Of a stretch of 64,000 bases of DNA, positions 46,401 through 56,663 are shown in pieces. Both the position numbers and the translations under genes were made by a program. The stretch is from the NCBI GenBank assembly GCA_022539475.1, contig VCMS01000321.1, positions 32,570-96,569 on the forward strand, read 5' to 3'. How positions within the stretch are numbered: the first letter of the stretch is position 1; each line of letters opens with the position of its first letter. The notes under the pieces are model-generated. The model was not told the DNA's origin. It worked only from the letters and a program-made list of their open reading frames with translations, and ran no database searches. This stretch comes from Gracilaria domingensis. Taxonomy: Eukaryota > Rhodophyta > Florideophyceae > Gracilariales > Gracilariaceae.

Positions 46401-47309
46401 ATGTACTCCAGCGTTATTCATGCCATATCCTGCGCAACTGAATTCGAACAAATGCGATCAAGGCAAGAAGAGGCTGACGAACTGGACAAGTTGCAGCGTG
46501 AGAGTTGTCCATTGCCTGTGAAGGCGACTTCTGAAACTCGTGAAGGCAAAGTGTCTATCCTCCTACAAGCATTCATATCTCGCGCTCTGATTCGCATGTC
46601 AGACTTGAGTTACATTATACAAAGCGCAACAAGGCTGCTACGAGCCTTGTTTGAGATTTGTATCCGGCGAGGATTCACCAGCTATTCTTTGGCCGCATTA
46701 GAACTAGCAAGGGCCTCTGAGCTTCGAATCTGGCCGTTTCAGCACCCCCTTTGGCAATTTTCCTACATGAATCGCAGAGACAGGCGTTACCTTCTTCAGC
46801 CGGACACCATTGCGCTCATGGAAGATGCGAAGCTGAGCGACATTCAAGCCCTACGTATGATGTCAAAGGAGGAGCTGTCCGAGATCATTCGTGCGCCACA
46901 GATAATTCAAACCATTCAGAGGGCTGTGAGCGCAATACCAATCATAGAAATAAGGGATCAGTCCATAAAATTGCTCTCTCAAACTCTTACCCTTGTCCAG
47001 TTGAAGTTAGTACCAAACTTTCGGTGGATTGAAGCTTTGCATGGGTCAGCTGAAACCTGGTGGTTGTGGATTGAGGATTTCGAGGAGAACCGAGTATATC
47101 AGAATCAGAAAATTACAATGACAAAAGCACAAGTAACGTCCATGAAGCAAGAAGAAGAAAAGGGTGCGGAGGATTCCAAGAACGGCGTGCTGCTGTCTCT
47201 GAAAGTACCGGTGTTTTATCCTCCATCTTCGCAATACGTTGTTCGAGTTGAATCAGATCGATGGCACACAGGAGGAGGGTCATCTGCGGTCTTATATCTA
47301 CAGTCATGA
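43437..47309 (+). CDS. Ski2-like RNA/DNA helicase, ASCC3/Brr2-type, single cassette
   Basis: 1290 residues from ATG 43437. The longer open frame starting at 42975 runs through the promoter and the antisense PAP2 exon. An N-terminal helical region is followed by motif I APTGAGKT (about 444-451), DEVH (about 551-554), 'GLSATLPN', 'MIFVHSRKGT' and 'QIFGRAGRPQFD', then a winged helix and a Sec63 domain ('YTYLSVRM..NPLVYG', 'SYIIQSATRLLRALFEI', 'LWQFSYMN'). It ends in the first C2-like fold ('VVRVESDRW'). The wording is that of ASCC3/Slh1 (ribosome collision and alkylation repair) or Brr2 rather than Mer3. Those proteins have two cassettes and about 2100-2200 residues. No second cassette follows, so this is either a natural half-size form or a 3' truncated gene. 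Confidence 0.87.
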   Translation: MVQMQSRFTLQNAPQPSHSPSLTPLHSPAASALHTAVQNILPQSDQNTLTVIATAIFRSVQHTSDSSNQEYDALNAIWLVLRSAGARPQSIAQLEQVYDAVQRIHRHYTTSLNHNSNLFANHEPQRLRQWNQIAAGAFEQFVLSSRAGERYSDTTFDELLSSSPAAAVTPQPQSKTETFIPAWLRLRCSQLEVVKATGSSAAELAIDVLPLLIDNAMSDADLQSDLFDAFAGDFDAVSDVLAQRENIKSSTDAIINDCNAASQLAARGVHIDFSGRSELPQAANGSFSMGGIQITVRDKEVQSLRNRQLKERERAIKNGLFEDHRDFSQSDPFATKELGGSSYAERQKAFPGIGMASDSAIGTIDRVGLPKGSTREVSSGYEEIFVPPPMKKDNRNVELVKISTAFAEDPELLECMRGVTTLNRLQTTVFPSAFHSEENLLVCAPTGAGKTNVALLTIFREIVARKRGVQTSFKVVYVAPMKALAAEVTQKFGKRLASLDLKVREYTGDMSLTKREALETHVLVTTPEKWDVVTRKSGSHLARTVTLLIIDEVHLLHDDRGAVLESIVARTLRLSEAAQRHVRLVGLSATLPNYQDVATFMRVNPARGLYHFDSGYRPVPLSQSFIGITAGGASNSHDGRRARESKMHETAWRKVKDALQRGHQAMIFVHSRKGTVKAAQEMLQRAADDRCQSIFLGIDESEQRGPQLRSGRSVRRESEAALPTWAAKKVSKSKSADIRELCSKGIGIHNAGLFRPDRQLVEELFAEGVIRLLCCTATLAWGVNLPARAVVIMGTEVYNNQKGAFEQLGMLDVMQIFGRAGRPQFDTEGEGTIITNHEHLAKYVNMLTHAVPIESNLGSSASRLADHLNAEIVSGTVKTIGEGVLWLSYTYLSVRMPKNPLVYGSDWAEVAVDPGLHSRRATLIEQAANALDDARMSRYNPRGGTLTPTDLGRVSSHFYVSHKTIVTWNELLQNLPRTRAESVVDWEFMYSSVIHAISCATEFEQMRSRQEEADELDKLQRESCPLPVKATSETREGKVSILLQAFISRALIRMSDLSYIIQSATRLLRALFEICIRRGFTSYSLAALELARASELRIWPFQHPLWQFSYMNRRDRRYLLQPDTIALMEDAKLSDIQALRMMSKEELSEIIRAPQIIQTIQRAVSAIPIIEIRDQSIKLLSQTLTLVQLKLVPNFRWIEALHGSAETWWLWIEDFEENRVYQNQKITMTKAQVTSMKQEEEKGAEDSKNGVLLSLKVPVFYPPSSQYVVRVESDRWHTGGGSSAVLYLQS

Positions 47310-48971
47310 CTGCTCGCGACTGTTCTTTGTGTGTTTTAGCTTTACGATCTGAACACTGACGTCTTTCGTTCGCATCCAGGAGAAAGACAGTGGGTCACAG
47401 AAGTTCGTGTCAGATGGATTCTTTGTCGGATGTTAATCGTTTGGCATGTTGCAATTGCATCCTGGTACGCGTAGTATCACTCTCTGGAATAGGCCTCTCG
47501 ACCATTTGCTCAGCAAGTATCAAATGGAAATGTATACATGGCGTACTGCTGCATGTTTCCGTTCCTCTTCCGGGGAAAGGGACCCCCGTAATCGCAAGCT
47601 TTGTTCAACTAGACCCTGTCGATCACTTAGAGCAGGCAAGCACAAGCGTCGGGACAAGGTTTTCGTTGGGCATCTCAAATAATAATGCTCAACTGTACCC
47701 AATACTCCAGGTCTGCAGCTGCAACCAACCTCTTACCTTGCAGATAAGTACCCAAAGGATGCCAGTATGGTGAATGTCCAATACAAAGCTGTGCCAACGT
47801 AGGTTCTGCTTCTCGTAGAGACACAATCTTTCCAAACTCTTCTGGTACGGCCTACCTCCTCCCGCTGAGCCTATCATAAGCATGTAGCTCAGTAGGAATT
47901 CTCTCTCGTACTGTATTGTTGAACATTTGTGCTTGAAGAAACGGTCTGGTGCTAAAATAAACCTGCATTTGTTGGGACCTTTCAAGGACGGTGTCGGTGG
48001 AGGGGTTTTGCAGAACTAGACGAAGCTGAGGACCTGAATTCATCGTTCAACTTCTTAGTGAAGAGAAGCTACCGAGAGCTGATTGCTCGAAGAACCTGAC
48101 AGCTGCTACTGCTATCACTTTCCACGGGACATATAAGAAAGTGTTCACTTGGTCGTCATGGATTCTAATTACGGAACTAAGTTCCGGCAAAGTCTTTGCC
48201 TTAATGCATCTCCTCGTAGTCATGGAAAAGATACAAAGCATTGCGCAAATCCAGGGCCCCTGCCCTGGTTCTCTCGATTGCATATGAAACGTTTTTATTG
48301 AGAACTCTTATGAACCGATCAGATTCTTTCACATACGTTAATTCACATTCGTTGCGCTACGTCATTCCTGTCTCTCAGAAGAGCTTTTCGTGCGCAAGGG
48401 GGAAACACTTGTCTCTCTCTCTCTACAAAAAATCACCCCGCTCACGGCAGTGCGGTCAGAGTTCGATGACGGGGCAATGCTGGTCGGTTCACTCGAAGAA
48501 CGTGTCAGGCCCTGTCTTAACAAGCGTTGAGGCCCTTAGTACCGTTGTAGTGCCGTGTTTGAGATCGAATATCGATAGAAGTACGACGGTGCGCAAAAAA
48601 GGAGCTGTAACCGTTCTACATCAAAACTGTTCGAATGACTCAAATGTGTCGTTTCAAAAAAATGCCTTTTTGCATCAATTACAGACTTCTGACACATCAG
48701 AACAAGACCTTGAACGGAGCTACATCTTCTTGCTCCGAAACTATTGAGCCATTCTGTCTCAAAGATGTGTGATTCATAGTAGAAACCAATAGCTTTCATA
48801 CTACTCCAGAAGTGTCAAAAACGTATGAGGCAGTGACTGGGGAGATCTTCGTGGCTGGTAAAGAGACGGCGGACAAGGCTAAGGAGCGCGAAGCCAACGT
48901 CTAAGAAACGATTGACTGTACTGTCGGGTTTAATAACTGAAGGTGCGTGCTGCATTTCGATTGACTAGTAT

Positions 48972-49097
48972 AAGTTATCAACCGGGGCAAGCTCGCAAAA
49001 GGCAAACCGAGGCGTTATATCGTGTTCGAGCGAAGCGAGTACACGATATGGCAGCCGAGGAAAGCCTTCTTGCGAGCGAGCTCCCGGTTGATAACTT
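48972..49097. repeat. Foldback element, about 126 bp
   Basis: Outer arms are a perfect 15 bp (48972-48986 and 49083-49097). Further matched blocks lie inside, for example GCTCGCAA/TTGCGAGC, and ATATCGTGT (49017-49025) pairs with ACACGATAT (49041-49049) around a short loop. The whole folds into one imperfect hairpin. Confidence 0.75.
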
Positions 49098-49302
49098 GCT
49101 TGTCATACAGTGCGCAACTGTCTTTGAACTGGCCTTTCATACAGCAACGCAGCTGGACCGGACTGACGCGTAGGAATATGGTCGCGAAGGCTGAAGACCG
49201 AAGTTGGCAGGAGAGTTGGACCACTGTCTCTCACTGTCTTCGATGTCATAAGCGCCTTTGGTGAACTACTTAACTTTTGAATAAAATTGAGACGATGTTC
49301 TT

Positions 49303-49357
49303 GTGATGTCAAGCTCGCCCCAGGAGCTTGACATTCAATGTCAAGCTCGCCCCGATC
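49303..49357. repeat. Short hairpin with direct repeat
   Basis: ATGTCAAGCTC and GAGCTTGACAT form an 11-bp hairpin around GCCCCAG. The word 'ATGTCAAGCTCGCCCC' then appears a second time. Confidence 0.6.
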
Positions 49358-50192
49358 CATGTCCAGCTTGGTCCTGTTTGACAAGTTGTACGTTCTCTGC
49401 GTTGTGATTAGCTAGTTTTAGTGTTTTTGTGGTACGAAGTGCGCATGGCACGCGCAACACATTTGATATATAAGCCAGAAAAGTTACGTTTGGGGCGGTG
49501 GTTTGTTTTTCTTACTACATTTGCTGCCGTCGATCTTCAGCGCACTTTTTCTGTGATTGTAAAGCACAGACCAAAATCTTTTATTCGAGCTACTAAACGT
49601 AAAAATTGCTCAAAGAAGACGGCTCTGAGAACGGCTCAAAACCCGTGTTTCGTCGTGTCGCCCAATTTTTGTCAGATTTGATTCATAACAGCTAAATCAA
49701 TGCAACGAAAAAACGTTACAATTTCTAACTTAAAAAGTGAGGAGGTACATTATGTGTGAAGGTAAGGATACCAATTAGAGTTGATTCACGTGAGCAATTA
49801 CGCGTAGCTTGAGGAGAGACGACAAAACGCCAACTGCGCTGGAGAAAGTTACGAAGGTACAGTACGTTTCCGTCGTGTGCTATCGTACAGCGCTACTGTA
49901 ACAGTAGCATTATTTGGAAGGACAGAGGCTTTCAAGTACATCATGCTTGTGGAAACAAGATGAAGGAAAGCGATACTCGGAATATTAACTGGAAGGAGAG
50001 GTTGCGCTGCGAGTGTGATATGGCGACGGCAGCGGGCTTGTGTAGAGCAACGCATTTTGCGTGGTTATCAGAATAATGCGCCTCATATACTCAGGGGAGT
50101 GATACGAGGATGCACTCGAAGAGTTATGAGTTGGACCCAATTTTGGCGGTTACTTTTGGAATGGCTTTCCCACAGTTACCTGTAATCAGGGT

Positions 50193-51014
50193 TGCCATTG
50201 CTGGCCAATACCGCTAGGTGGACGCGTGTACTACACCACCGTGTGTGTGCATATTACGGGACAATAGGTAGTGCACCTGAGGTGCCTGACACTGGGCTAG
50301 CCACGTGTACGGACCCCTGCGGGTGTGCACCACGTGTACATAGTTAGTTTACACCTACTTAGGTGAGCTCGACCTCGTCGTCGCGAGCACCTTTGTAAAG
50401 TCAACCCGAGCACTTCTAAGTGAACTCTTTGTCCAGTAGCGCTCTCCTGAGTGGACTCTACACGAGTGAGGCTCTGGCGCCAACCGCCTACGTGGGTTAT
50501 TACTCTCGCGAGTATAGCCACGTCTGGTTACGGTGGTCCCACCCTCTCGGTACCTTTGAGGAACATCTGTCGTTGATGTCGGGACCTGAGGGTCGTACCG
50601 AGGAGGTATAGGACTAGATTACGAAGTGATCCGACTCTGTATAGAGTTTTGCCGTGTTTACGGAAACCCGTGCATTACCGTTGGAGGATCTCGCCCCGCT
50701 CCGGGCACAGTGCCAAGGAGGCCCTACCCGTCGCGTGTGGGTGTTGTTTGGTTGTTGTTTTCTGTTGCTTTCCCTCTCGGGACTACACCTGTCGTTGGTC
50801 GTGTTTCATCGTTGCCGATACCACCCCATCTCTGGAGTTTCTCATCGTTTCCTCACCACGTGGCCTAGCACCTCTGTAGGTATAGGCAGTTGCCACTCCG
50901 GCCTTACAACCGAGTTACGGTGGTACAGAGGGCTCTGTCACTGGTCTGCCATCTCTCACGAGAGCGGACCTTCGGACAGTCTGGTGGGTTTCACTCTTCC
51001 GAGTTTGCCCCACA
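50193..51014 (+). repeat. Probable 5' LTR of the chromovirus
   Basis: Placed by comparison with the truncated relative at 4461-5147. Both begin TG(T)CCATTGCTGG and end CCACA, immediately before an 'AA(C/G)TGGTCTCCCGAC' block that looks like a primer binding site. Without the 3' LTR the ends cannot be confirmed. Confidence 0.4.
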
Positions 51015-51017
51015 AAG

Positions 51018-51029
51018 TGGTCTCCCGAC
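51018..51029 (+). promoter_or_regulatory. Putative primer binding site of the chromovirus
   Basis: TGGTCTCCCGAC, three bases after the proposed LTR end and conserved in the truncated element. TGG fits the CCA end of a tRNA. I could not assign the tRNA. Confidence 0.4.
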
Positions 51030-51258
51030 TTAGAACCGTTTTAGGTCACTGTCGTGGAATTGACTTGATTGTTGACGGATCACCGTTTTCTGACAACGAT
51101 CAGGGGACTCTTTAGAGTTTTGGAGGTTGACAACTTTTGAACGTGAACCGCTGACGTGGTGGTTTACCGAGAAGGTTTATTGAGTTTTCTTGTTCTTTGG
51201 AGACTCGTGTACGAGTTTGACTGGATCATCTGGATCAGATTGCTTACTGGTTTCCAGT

Positions 51259-53328
51259 ATGCCGCAACCGCCTCGAGGTTCTCGAGCTGGTTCAGCGCGG
51301 TCGTCAGCTGCGGTTCCACCCGTTGCACCGACGTCCCGGTCTATCCCAGATGAGGCGCAACCTCTTGAGGTCGTACCCCGCCCCCGGAGAACGCGCTCAG
51401 TTACGGAAGCACCTAAGGAAAACGTGGGTTCTGCTCAACCCGTCGTTGAGACACCATCCATGGTTAACCCTAACGCTGCTACCGTAGCCGAGTTGGCTAG
51501 GTTGGAATCCCGCTTGGATATTAATCACGCTGCTCACGTGGAACTCCTACAGGATGTTACCTCGTTGAGGACGCAGGTTGATAATGCCCAGGTGAGGGAT
51601 GTCTCAGGAGACTTACGTCTTCTGAGAAAGGACGTGAATTCCATTATGGAAAATCTGGGTACCCCAGACGTCTTCGTCACGGAGTACCGGGCATTTGTCG
51701 AGGAAATGCGCACCGATATCGGTCGGATTCGTTCGCGCTTGGAAACGCTGGAGGATACAATCCGTATGGATGAAGCTGTGGACGCACAGGTTCCTCAAGG
51801 AAATCCATCTGCGGATGAAGACCATCGTTCGGTGAAGCAGAAACGTCGACACCCAAAACGAGTTCACTATGATTCGGATTCATCGCGCTCTGACTCGAGC
51901 GGCATGACTGAAGACAGTTCGTCAGATTCATCTGATAGTGATGACAACCGTCATAGGTCACGTTCGACACGGTCGAAAGCGACGCAGTCTACTCAGGCAG
52001 TGATGAGATCACGCGTGAAAGGACGGCGCCACTTGGGACTCAAAGAGTTAAAGCCGACGGACCCGCTCTACACAAAGCTGTTGTCGTACCGCTATTATCG
52101 GTTGGAAGATGTTACTTCGAATCGCTCCTCGCGAGGAACCGGTAAGGTGAAGGACTACATTCGAAGGTTGAATGTTACCCTTGAAACAAGGAAGTTCTCG
52201 GGGACAGATCCTATCCTTATCTTGGATTTCCTTGCCAGGTTCGTCCAGGAGGCCGATATACTCGGTATGAGTGAAGCACAGGCATATGTGGCACTGCCGT
52301 ACTTCCTAACAGGGACTGCGGAAGATCAGTACAACTCAGTTCGAGGAACCTCGAGAGCCTCGGAAGGAGGAGTCACGTGTTGGCCGGAAGCCGTGAACTA
52401 CCTTCTCAGGTCGTACGCGACTTCCAACGCGATTTACAGTGCTACTCTTGCTGTTCGCGACACTAGACAGAAGAGTGGAGAATCTGAAACGGTTTATTCA
52501 ACGCGGTTGAACAAAGCGTTTCACCGATGTGGTAATGTGTATTCCGCACAGGAGCGGTGTACCATGTTTGTTGATGGTTTGGACCCCACCATTCGGTCGT
52601 TGGTCGCTCGCCGACGCGAGGAAAAACGCCGAATGACGTACCTAGAGTTGGTTAATTACGCTCAGGCGGAAGGAGAGACGTATCGAGCCCGCAACCCGGG
52701 GCAGCGCCGCTCGAAAGCGCTACTCGCGGAGAGTTCGTCACCATCGATGTCGGTTTTGCGACGTGAAACCGCTGTCGGTGATGCTGATAACGTCCACTTC
52801 ATCGGAAGTAACCCCGATTCTTACGGATATACGGACCTGCCGTCAACCTCGATTCCGAGCACGGAAGAAGACCCCGCATCGTATGCCCAAGGTGTCCGGG
52901 TGCCTGCAGCCCCGCTGCCTTACGCTAACAATTCGTCGCGTCTGAACCGTCCAGGGTGGAAGGACACAGCACCACAACTTCGAGGGGACAATCGCCCTCG
53001 CGACAAACCGGCCTCGGTCATATGTTACCAGTGCTACCTTCCAGGTCACGTATCGACGCAGTGCGTATTTCCGCCGTCGCACAGGCCGAAAATCATTGCG
53101 TATTACGACGCCCTCACGCCCGAGGAAAAGGAATCTGTTCCACGAAAGGAATATGATAAGGCCAGAGCTGAACTGGGATTACCGGTTCCGGTCTATGCTC
53201 AGCCCTCCGTTCCGGCACAGGCACCTTCGAACCAGGTTCAAGGCGAAGTACCCACGCATGGGGTTCAGTTAGGCCCCCCGAACGGAGTTCACGCACCGAA
53301 TTCGGTGAGCCCCGTTCAGAAAAACTAA
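51259..53328 (+). CDS. gag: Chromovirus Gag polyprotein
   Basis: 689 residues from ATG 51259. The frame opens at 51190 but the leading residues are unlike the relative's gag. It has a disordered N-terminus, a coiled coil (about 75-180), a Ser/Asp-rich stretch, a retrotransposon capsid core (about 300-480; 'FSGTDPILILDFLARF', 'AYVALPYFLTGTAEDQY', 'FHRCGNVYSAQERCTMFVDGLDP') and a CX2CX4HX4C zinc knuckle near residue 590 ('CYQCYLPGHVSTQC'). It forms the particle and packages RNA. The frame is intact. It ends at TAA 53326-53328, inside the overlap with the pol frame. Confidence 0.85.
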   Translation: MPQPPRGSRAGSARSSAAVPPVAPTSRSIPDEAQPLEVVPRPRRTRSVTEAPKENVGSAQPVVETPSMVNPNAATVAELARLESRLDINHAAHVELLQDVTSLRTQVDNAQVRDVSGDLRLLRKDVNSIMENLGTPDVFVTEYRAFVEEMRTDIGRIRSRLETLEDTIRMDEAVDAQVPQGNPSADEDHRSVKQKRRHPKRVHYDSDSSRSDSSGMTEDSSSDSSDSDDNRHRSRSTRSKATQSTQAVMRSRVKGRRHLGLKELKPTDPLYTKLLSYRYYRLEDVTSNRSSRGTGKVKDYIRRLNVTLETRKFSGTDPILILDFLARFVQEADILGMSEAQAYVALPYFLTGTAEDQYNSVRGTSRASEGGVTCWPEAVNYLLRSYATSNAIYSATLAVRDTRQKSGESETVYSTRLNKAFHRCGNVYSAQERCTMFVDGLDPTIRSLVARRREEKRRMTYLELVNYAQAEGETYRARNPGQRRSKALLAESSSPSMSVLRRETAVGDADNVHFIGSNPDSYGYTDLPSTSIPSTEEDPASYAQGVRVPAAPLPYANNSSRLNRPGWKDTAPQLRGDNRPRDKPASVICYQCYLPGHVSTQCVFPPSHRPKIIAYYDALTPEEKESVPRKEYDKARAELGLPVPVYAQPSVPAQAPSNQVQGEVPTHGVQLGPPNGVHAPNSVSPVQKN

Positions 53329-53374
53329 CTTCGGGAGTTTCCCCTACGGGAGGGGCGCCTTCCGAGCCGAAGTT
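53319..53374 (+). promoter_or_regulatory. Putative -1 ribosomal frameshift signal between gag and pol
   Basis: Gag and pol lie in frames offset by -1, and the pol frame is open well upstream of the gag stop. At the stop is G-AAA-AAC (53319-53325), an imperfect slippery heptamer. Directly after it is a perfect 8-bp stem, AACTTCGG (53327-53334) with CCGAAGTT (53367-53374), enclosing a second hairpin CCCCT (53341-53345)/AGGGG (53351-53355). The spacer is shorter than usual unless the base of the stem opens. Confidence 0.5.
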
Positions 53375-53447
53375 AAAGGCGCCCGAGGCGTCACAGCTTC
53401 GCTCCCCAGCTGTTAGAATCCTTTCAAGGATAGCGGCTACAACTGAG

Positions 53448-54740
53448 GTGAGCTCAGAACAACTTTCGGTTCTACGTCGTCCGTGGATACGGTCCCGTAA
53501 TCTCCGTATTCCGGAAAGAGTTCTTGTGATGGCCAAGAGAAACTACAAAGTTTATGCCGATCTTGGCTTGTCTAACCAGTTCATGGTTCGACAGTTGTCT
53601 GTGTTGGATACAGGAGCTGCACCGAACCTGATTCACCTTGAGTTGGTGCCACCCGCGCTACGGGATGAAATTCGTCATGGTCCAGGTTTGGATATCGCGG
53701 ATGCCAACAATAACCCGTTGCGTACTCTTGGGTACATACCTCTCATGGTACGATTAGGAACCTGTATGGTTAAAGTGGATTTCATGGTTTGCAAAAGCAT
53801 TGCCGCACCGGTGATACTCGGTTGTGACTTTTGTGATCGTTTTGTTGAAGCGATTCGACCTCGAGCTCGAGTTGTTACCATGGATGATGGTTCCGAAATA
53901 CCGATTGTAAGGAAACCGCTAAAGAGAGCTACACGCAAGCGCGTCCCGCTCCCTGCTGCACAGGAAGTTCCAACCGTCGACCCGGTATCATCTAAGCTCC
54001 ATGTGGCTCATGCCATCGCAATCCCTGCGCAATCCCAAGTTTGGGTCACCATAACTACTAAGCAGTCTGGCCTACGTGTGGTACAACCATTGCCATCATT
54101 GTATGATCAGAAGCAACTCGCTTTGGCGAACGGAGTAATCTCGGTGGAACCCGACAAACCATTCAGAGTTTTGGTCGCCAACTTTGGCACAACCCGACAG
54201 TGGTTAGCTAAAAACCAAATCCTTGGTACCACTCTCCCACACCCTGCTGCCATCGTACCGACGAAGATACCCGTTGCGGATGTTCTCGGTATAACCGATG
54301 CTAAGGAGGGAGAGGGATCAGCGGAAACCGCTTTTACCGCATCGGTTACCCCGGCGAGCGAAGTTACCGAATCGCTGGCACCCACCGAGGGTAAAGCGTT
54401 GCCACCAGGAACGGAAGATACAGACCCTGTCAAGGAACTGGAACAGTTGAATTTTGATCATGTACCTGAATCTCATAGAGGTAAGCTAAGAGAAATGTTG
54501 AGGGAGTTCACACCCATGTGGGATGGATCCCTCGGGACAATTGGAATCACGGAACACCGTATTGACCTACTTCCAGGTACTAGCCCCATTTCCCAACACC
54601 CATACCGGGCTGGTCCCAAAGCTAGGGAAGAAGAGCAATCTCAGGTTGAGAAGATGTTACGCGCTGGCGTCATAGAGGCGGCTCAATCCGCTTGGGCCTC
54701 ACCCGTGGTGCTAGTTCCAAAAGCGGACGGATCATGGTGA
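53448..54740 (+). pseudogene. pol: Chromovirus Pol, part 1: protease and start of reverse transcriptase
   Basis: The frame is open from upstream of 53300 (within gag), and GTG 53448 is not a real start. It has an aspartic protease with an intact active site ('SVLDTGAAPNLI', followed by 'ILGCDFCDRF'), a linker, and the reverse transcriptase N-terminus ('HRIDLLPGTSPISQHPYR', 'AGVIEAAQSAWASPVVLVPK'). It stops at TGA 54738-54740 in the middle of the conserved W-R-F-C-I-D-Y-R-R-L block, where the family has Arg. A single C-to-T change at a CpG would explain it. The same frame continues directly after the stop. Confidence 0.85.
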
Positions 54741-56663
54741 TTCTGTATTGATTACCGTCGTCTAAATTCGGTCACCGTCAAAGACGTTTATCCCATACCC
54801 AGGATGGACGAATACATTGACTCGCTTGGGAGTGCTACAGTGTTCACCGCCTTGGATGCCAATTGGGGATACTGGCAAGTTCCGATCCGTGAAAAGGATA
54901 AGGACAAAACTGCTTTTGTGTGCCACCAAGGTTTGTACCGGTTTAAACGAATGCCGTTCGGATTAACCAACGCACCGGCTACGTTTCAACGTGCTATCGA
55001 TATCCTCTTGGCTCGATTCAAGTGGAAGACCTGCTTGGTGTATCTTGACGATATCATCGTGTTCTCCGATAACCTTGATGACCACTTAACACACGTCCGG
55101 GACGTCATGAGAGTCCTCAGGGACGCGGGCATTACGCTGAAACTCAAGAAGTGCGAGTTCTTCACAGATTCTGTCAAATACCTAGGGCATATCATTCGAC
55201 CTGGACAGCTCTCAGTTGACGCAGTTCGCGTGAAGTCGCTGAAGGAAGCGAAACACCCTACGACACAAACGGAACTCCGCAGTTTTCTGGGTCTTTGTAA
55301 TGTATATCGGCGTTTTGTCCCGAACTTCGCAGATATTGCGACCCCCCTTAACCACCTTTTGAGAAAAGGTCAACCAGTTCAACTGGAACCCCTAGGCGAC
55401 GCGGAAGCGTCTGCCTTTTCGGCATTAATTGACGCAGTAACGTCACCGCCAATCTTGGCTTTGCCTAAGCTAGGACTTCCATTCGAAGTAGACACTGACG
55501 CCAGTGCACACCAGGTTGGTTGCGCCCTGTTTCAGGTCACGGAAGACGGCGTGAGACATCCAATTGGATACTGGTCGCGATCCTTGAACGTACACGAACA
55601 TAACTACTCAGTTTCGGAGAAAGAGTGCTTAGTCGTTGTATGGGCTCTAACTACACTGAGGCCATATCTTATGGGCAACCATTTTACGGTACATACGGAC
55701 CACTCATCTCTCCGATGGCTCATGGAAATCTCGGAACCATCAGGACGCTTGATGCGTTGGCACTTGAGGTTATCGGAGTTCGATTTCACAGTTACGTACA
55801 AAAAAGGAACGTTGAATCTGCAGGCAGATGCACTCTCCCGCTTGGGAACAAATGCAGAAGCGGCACCAGTTGACGATCTGGACATACCATGCTTTATGGT
55901 GGAAGAACAAGCAGGTTGGGTCGAATCTTTGTCGGATGACATCTGTGACGACATCCTGCTCACTTCTGAGAAGTTGGATCCCTTGACTGGATCTTTTGTA
56001 CCCATCACTCCAGAGGAGATGATCCGAGAACAGCAAACGGATGAGTTTTGTACCCGAATTCGCGCTCGTCTCAATGGAGGAGATCGTATACCTTTTCAGG
56101 TTAACGATCAGGGGTACCTGGTTAGGTTGGTCGAAGCGTATACCCAAATTGTGGTCCCATACTCGCTGCAAAACCGTGTGTTGGTCATGACACACTATGT
56201 GAAGGTAGGAGCCCACCCAGGAGGTCGAAAACTATACTTGACCCTGCGTAGGGATTTTTACTGGCCGTCAATGGCATTGGACTGCTACGCAGTACGACGC
56301 TCTTGCACCGAGTGCGCTAAGAATAACGTGAAACTTCGTAAGTACTCGAAGAAGTTAACGCTGTTCCCAGCACGGTCTCCTTTGGAGTTTATCGCTATCG
56401 ATATCTTAGGTGAATTGATCAGAACCGCAAGAGGTAATCGATACCTTCTGGTTATCACCGATCGGTTCTCTAAGTTGGTACGGACAGTCCCGCTGAAACG
56501 GATTACGGCCACCGTGGTTGCACAAGCTTTTGTCACCCACTGGGTCTTTGTGTACGGTCCACCGGTTCATCTATTATCAGATAACGGTTCACAGTTCACG
56601 TCGAAGTTTTTCCAGGACGTCTGTCGGATCTTGAGTGTCAAGAATCTATTTACGACCACCTAA
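54741..56663 (+). pseudogene. pol: Chromovirus Pol, part 2: reverse transcriptase, RNase H, integrase core
   Basis: Same frame as part 1. The reverse transcriptase is complete from 'FCIDYRRLN' through '[13 protein letters not shown]' and the catalytic 'VYLDDIIVFSD'. RNase H follows ('FEVDTDASAHQVGCALFQ', 'HTDHSSLRWL'). Then comes integrase with an HHCC zinc site ('HYVKVGAHPGGRK', 'CTECAKNN') and the first catalytic residues ('IAIDILGE', 'LLSDNGSQFTS'). A TAA at 56661-56663 replaces the expected aromatic residue just before 'HPQTNGQVERFNRT'. All active-site residues seen are intact, so the damage is limited to point stops. Confidence 0.87.

Larger units (their letters stand above)
47310..50192. 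other. Spacer before the retroelement
   Basis: About 2.9 kb with no gene I can support. ORFs up to 168 codons lack protein-like composition, and none continues the helicase. It holds a foldback at 48972-49097 and a short hairpin plus direct repeat at 49303-49357. Confidence 0.5.

Noticed and set aside
47390-47773. Continuation of the helicase into a second cassette
   Set aside because: A 3'-splice-like CATCCAG lies at about 47380, but the following frames carry no helicase motifs and no donor precedes it.
48241-48747. 168-codon plus-strand ORF
   Set aside because: Composition is random-looking, with no splice context and no similarity I can recognise.
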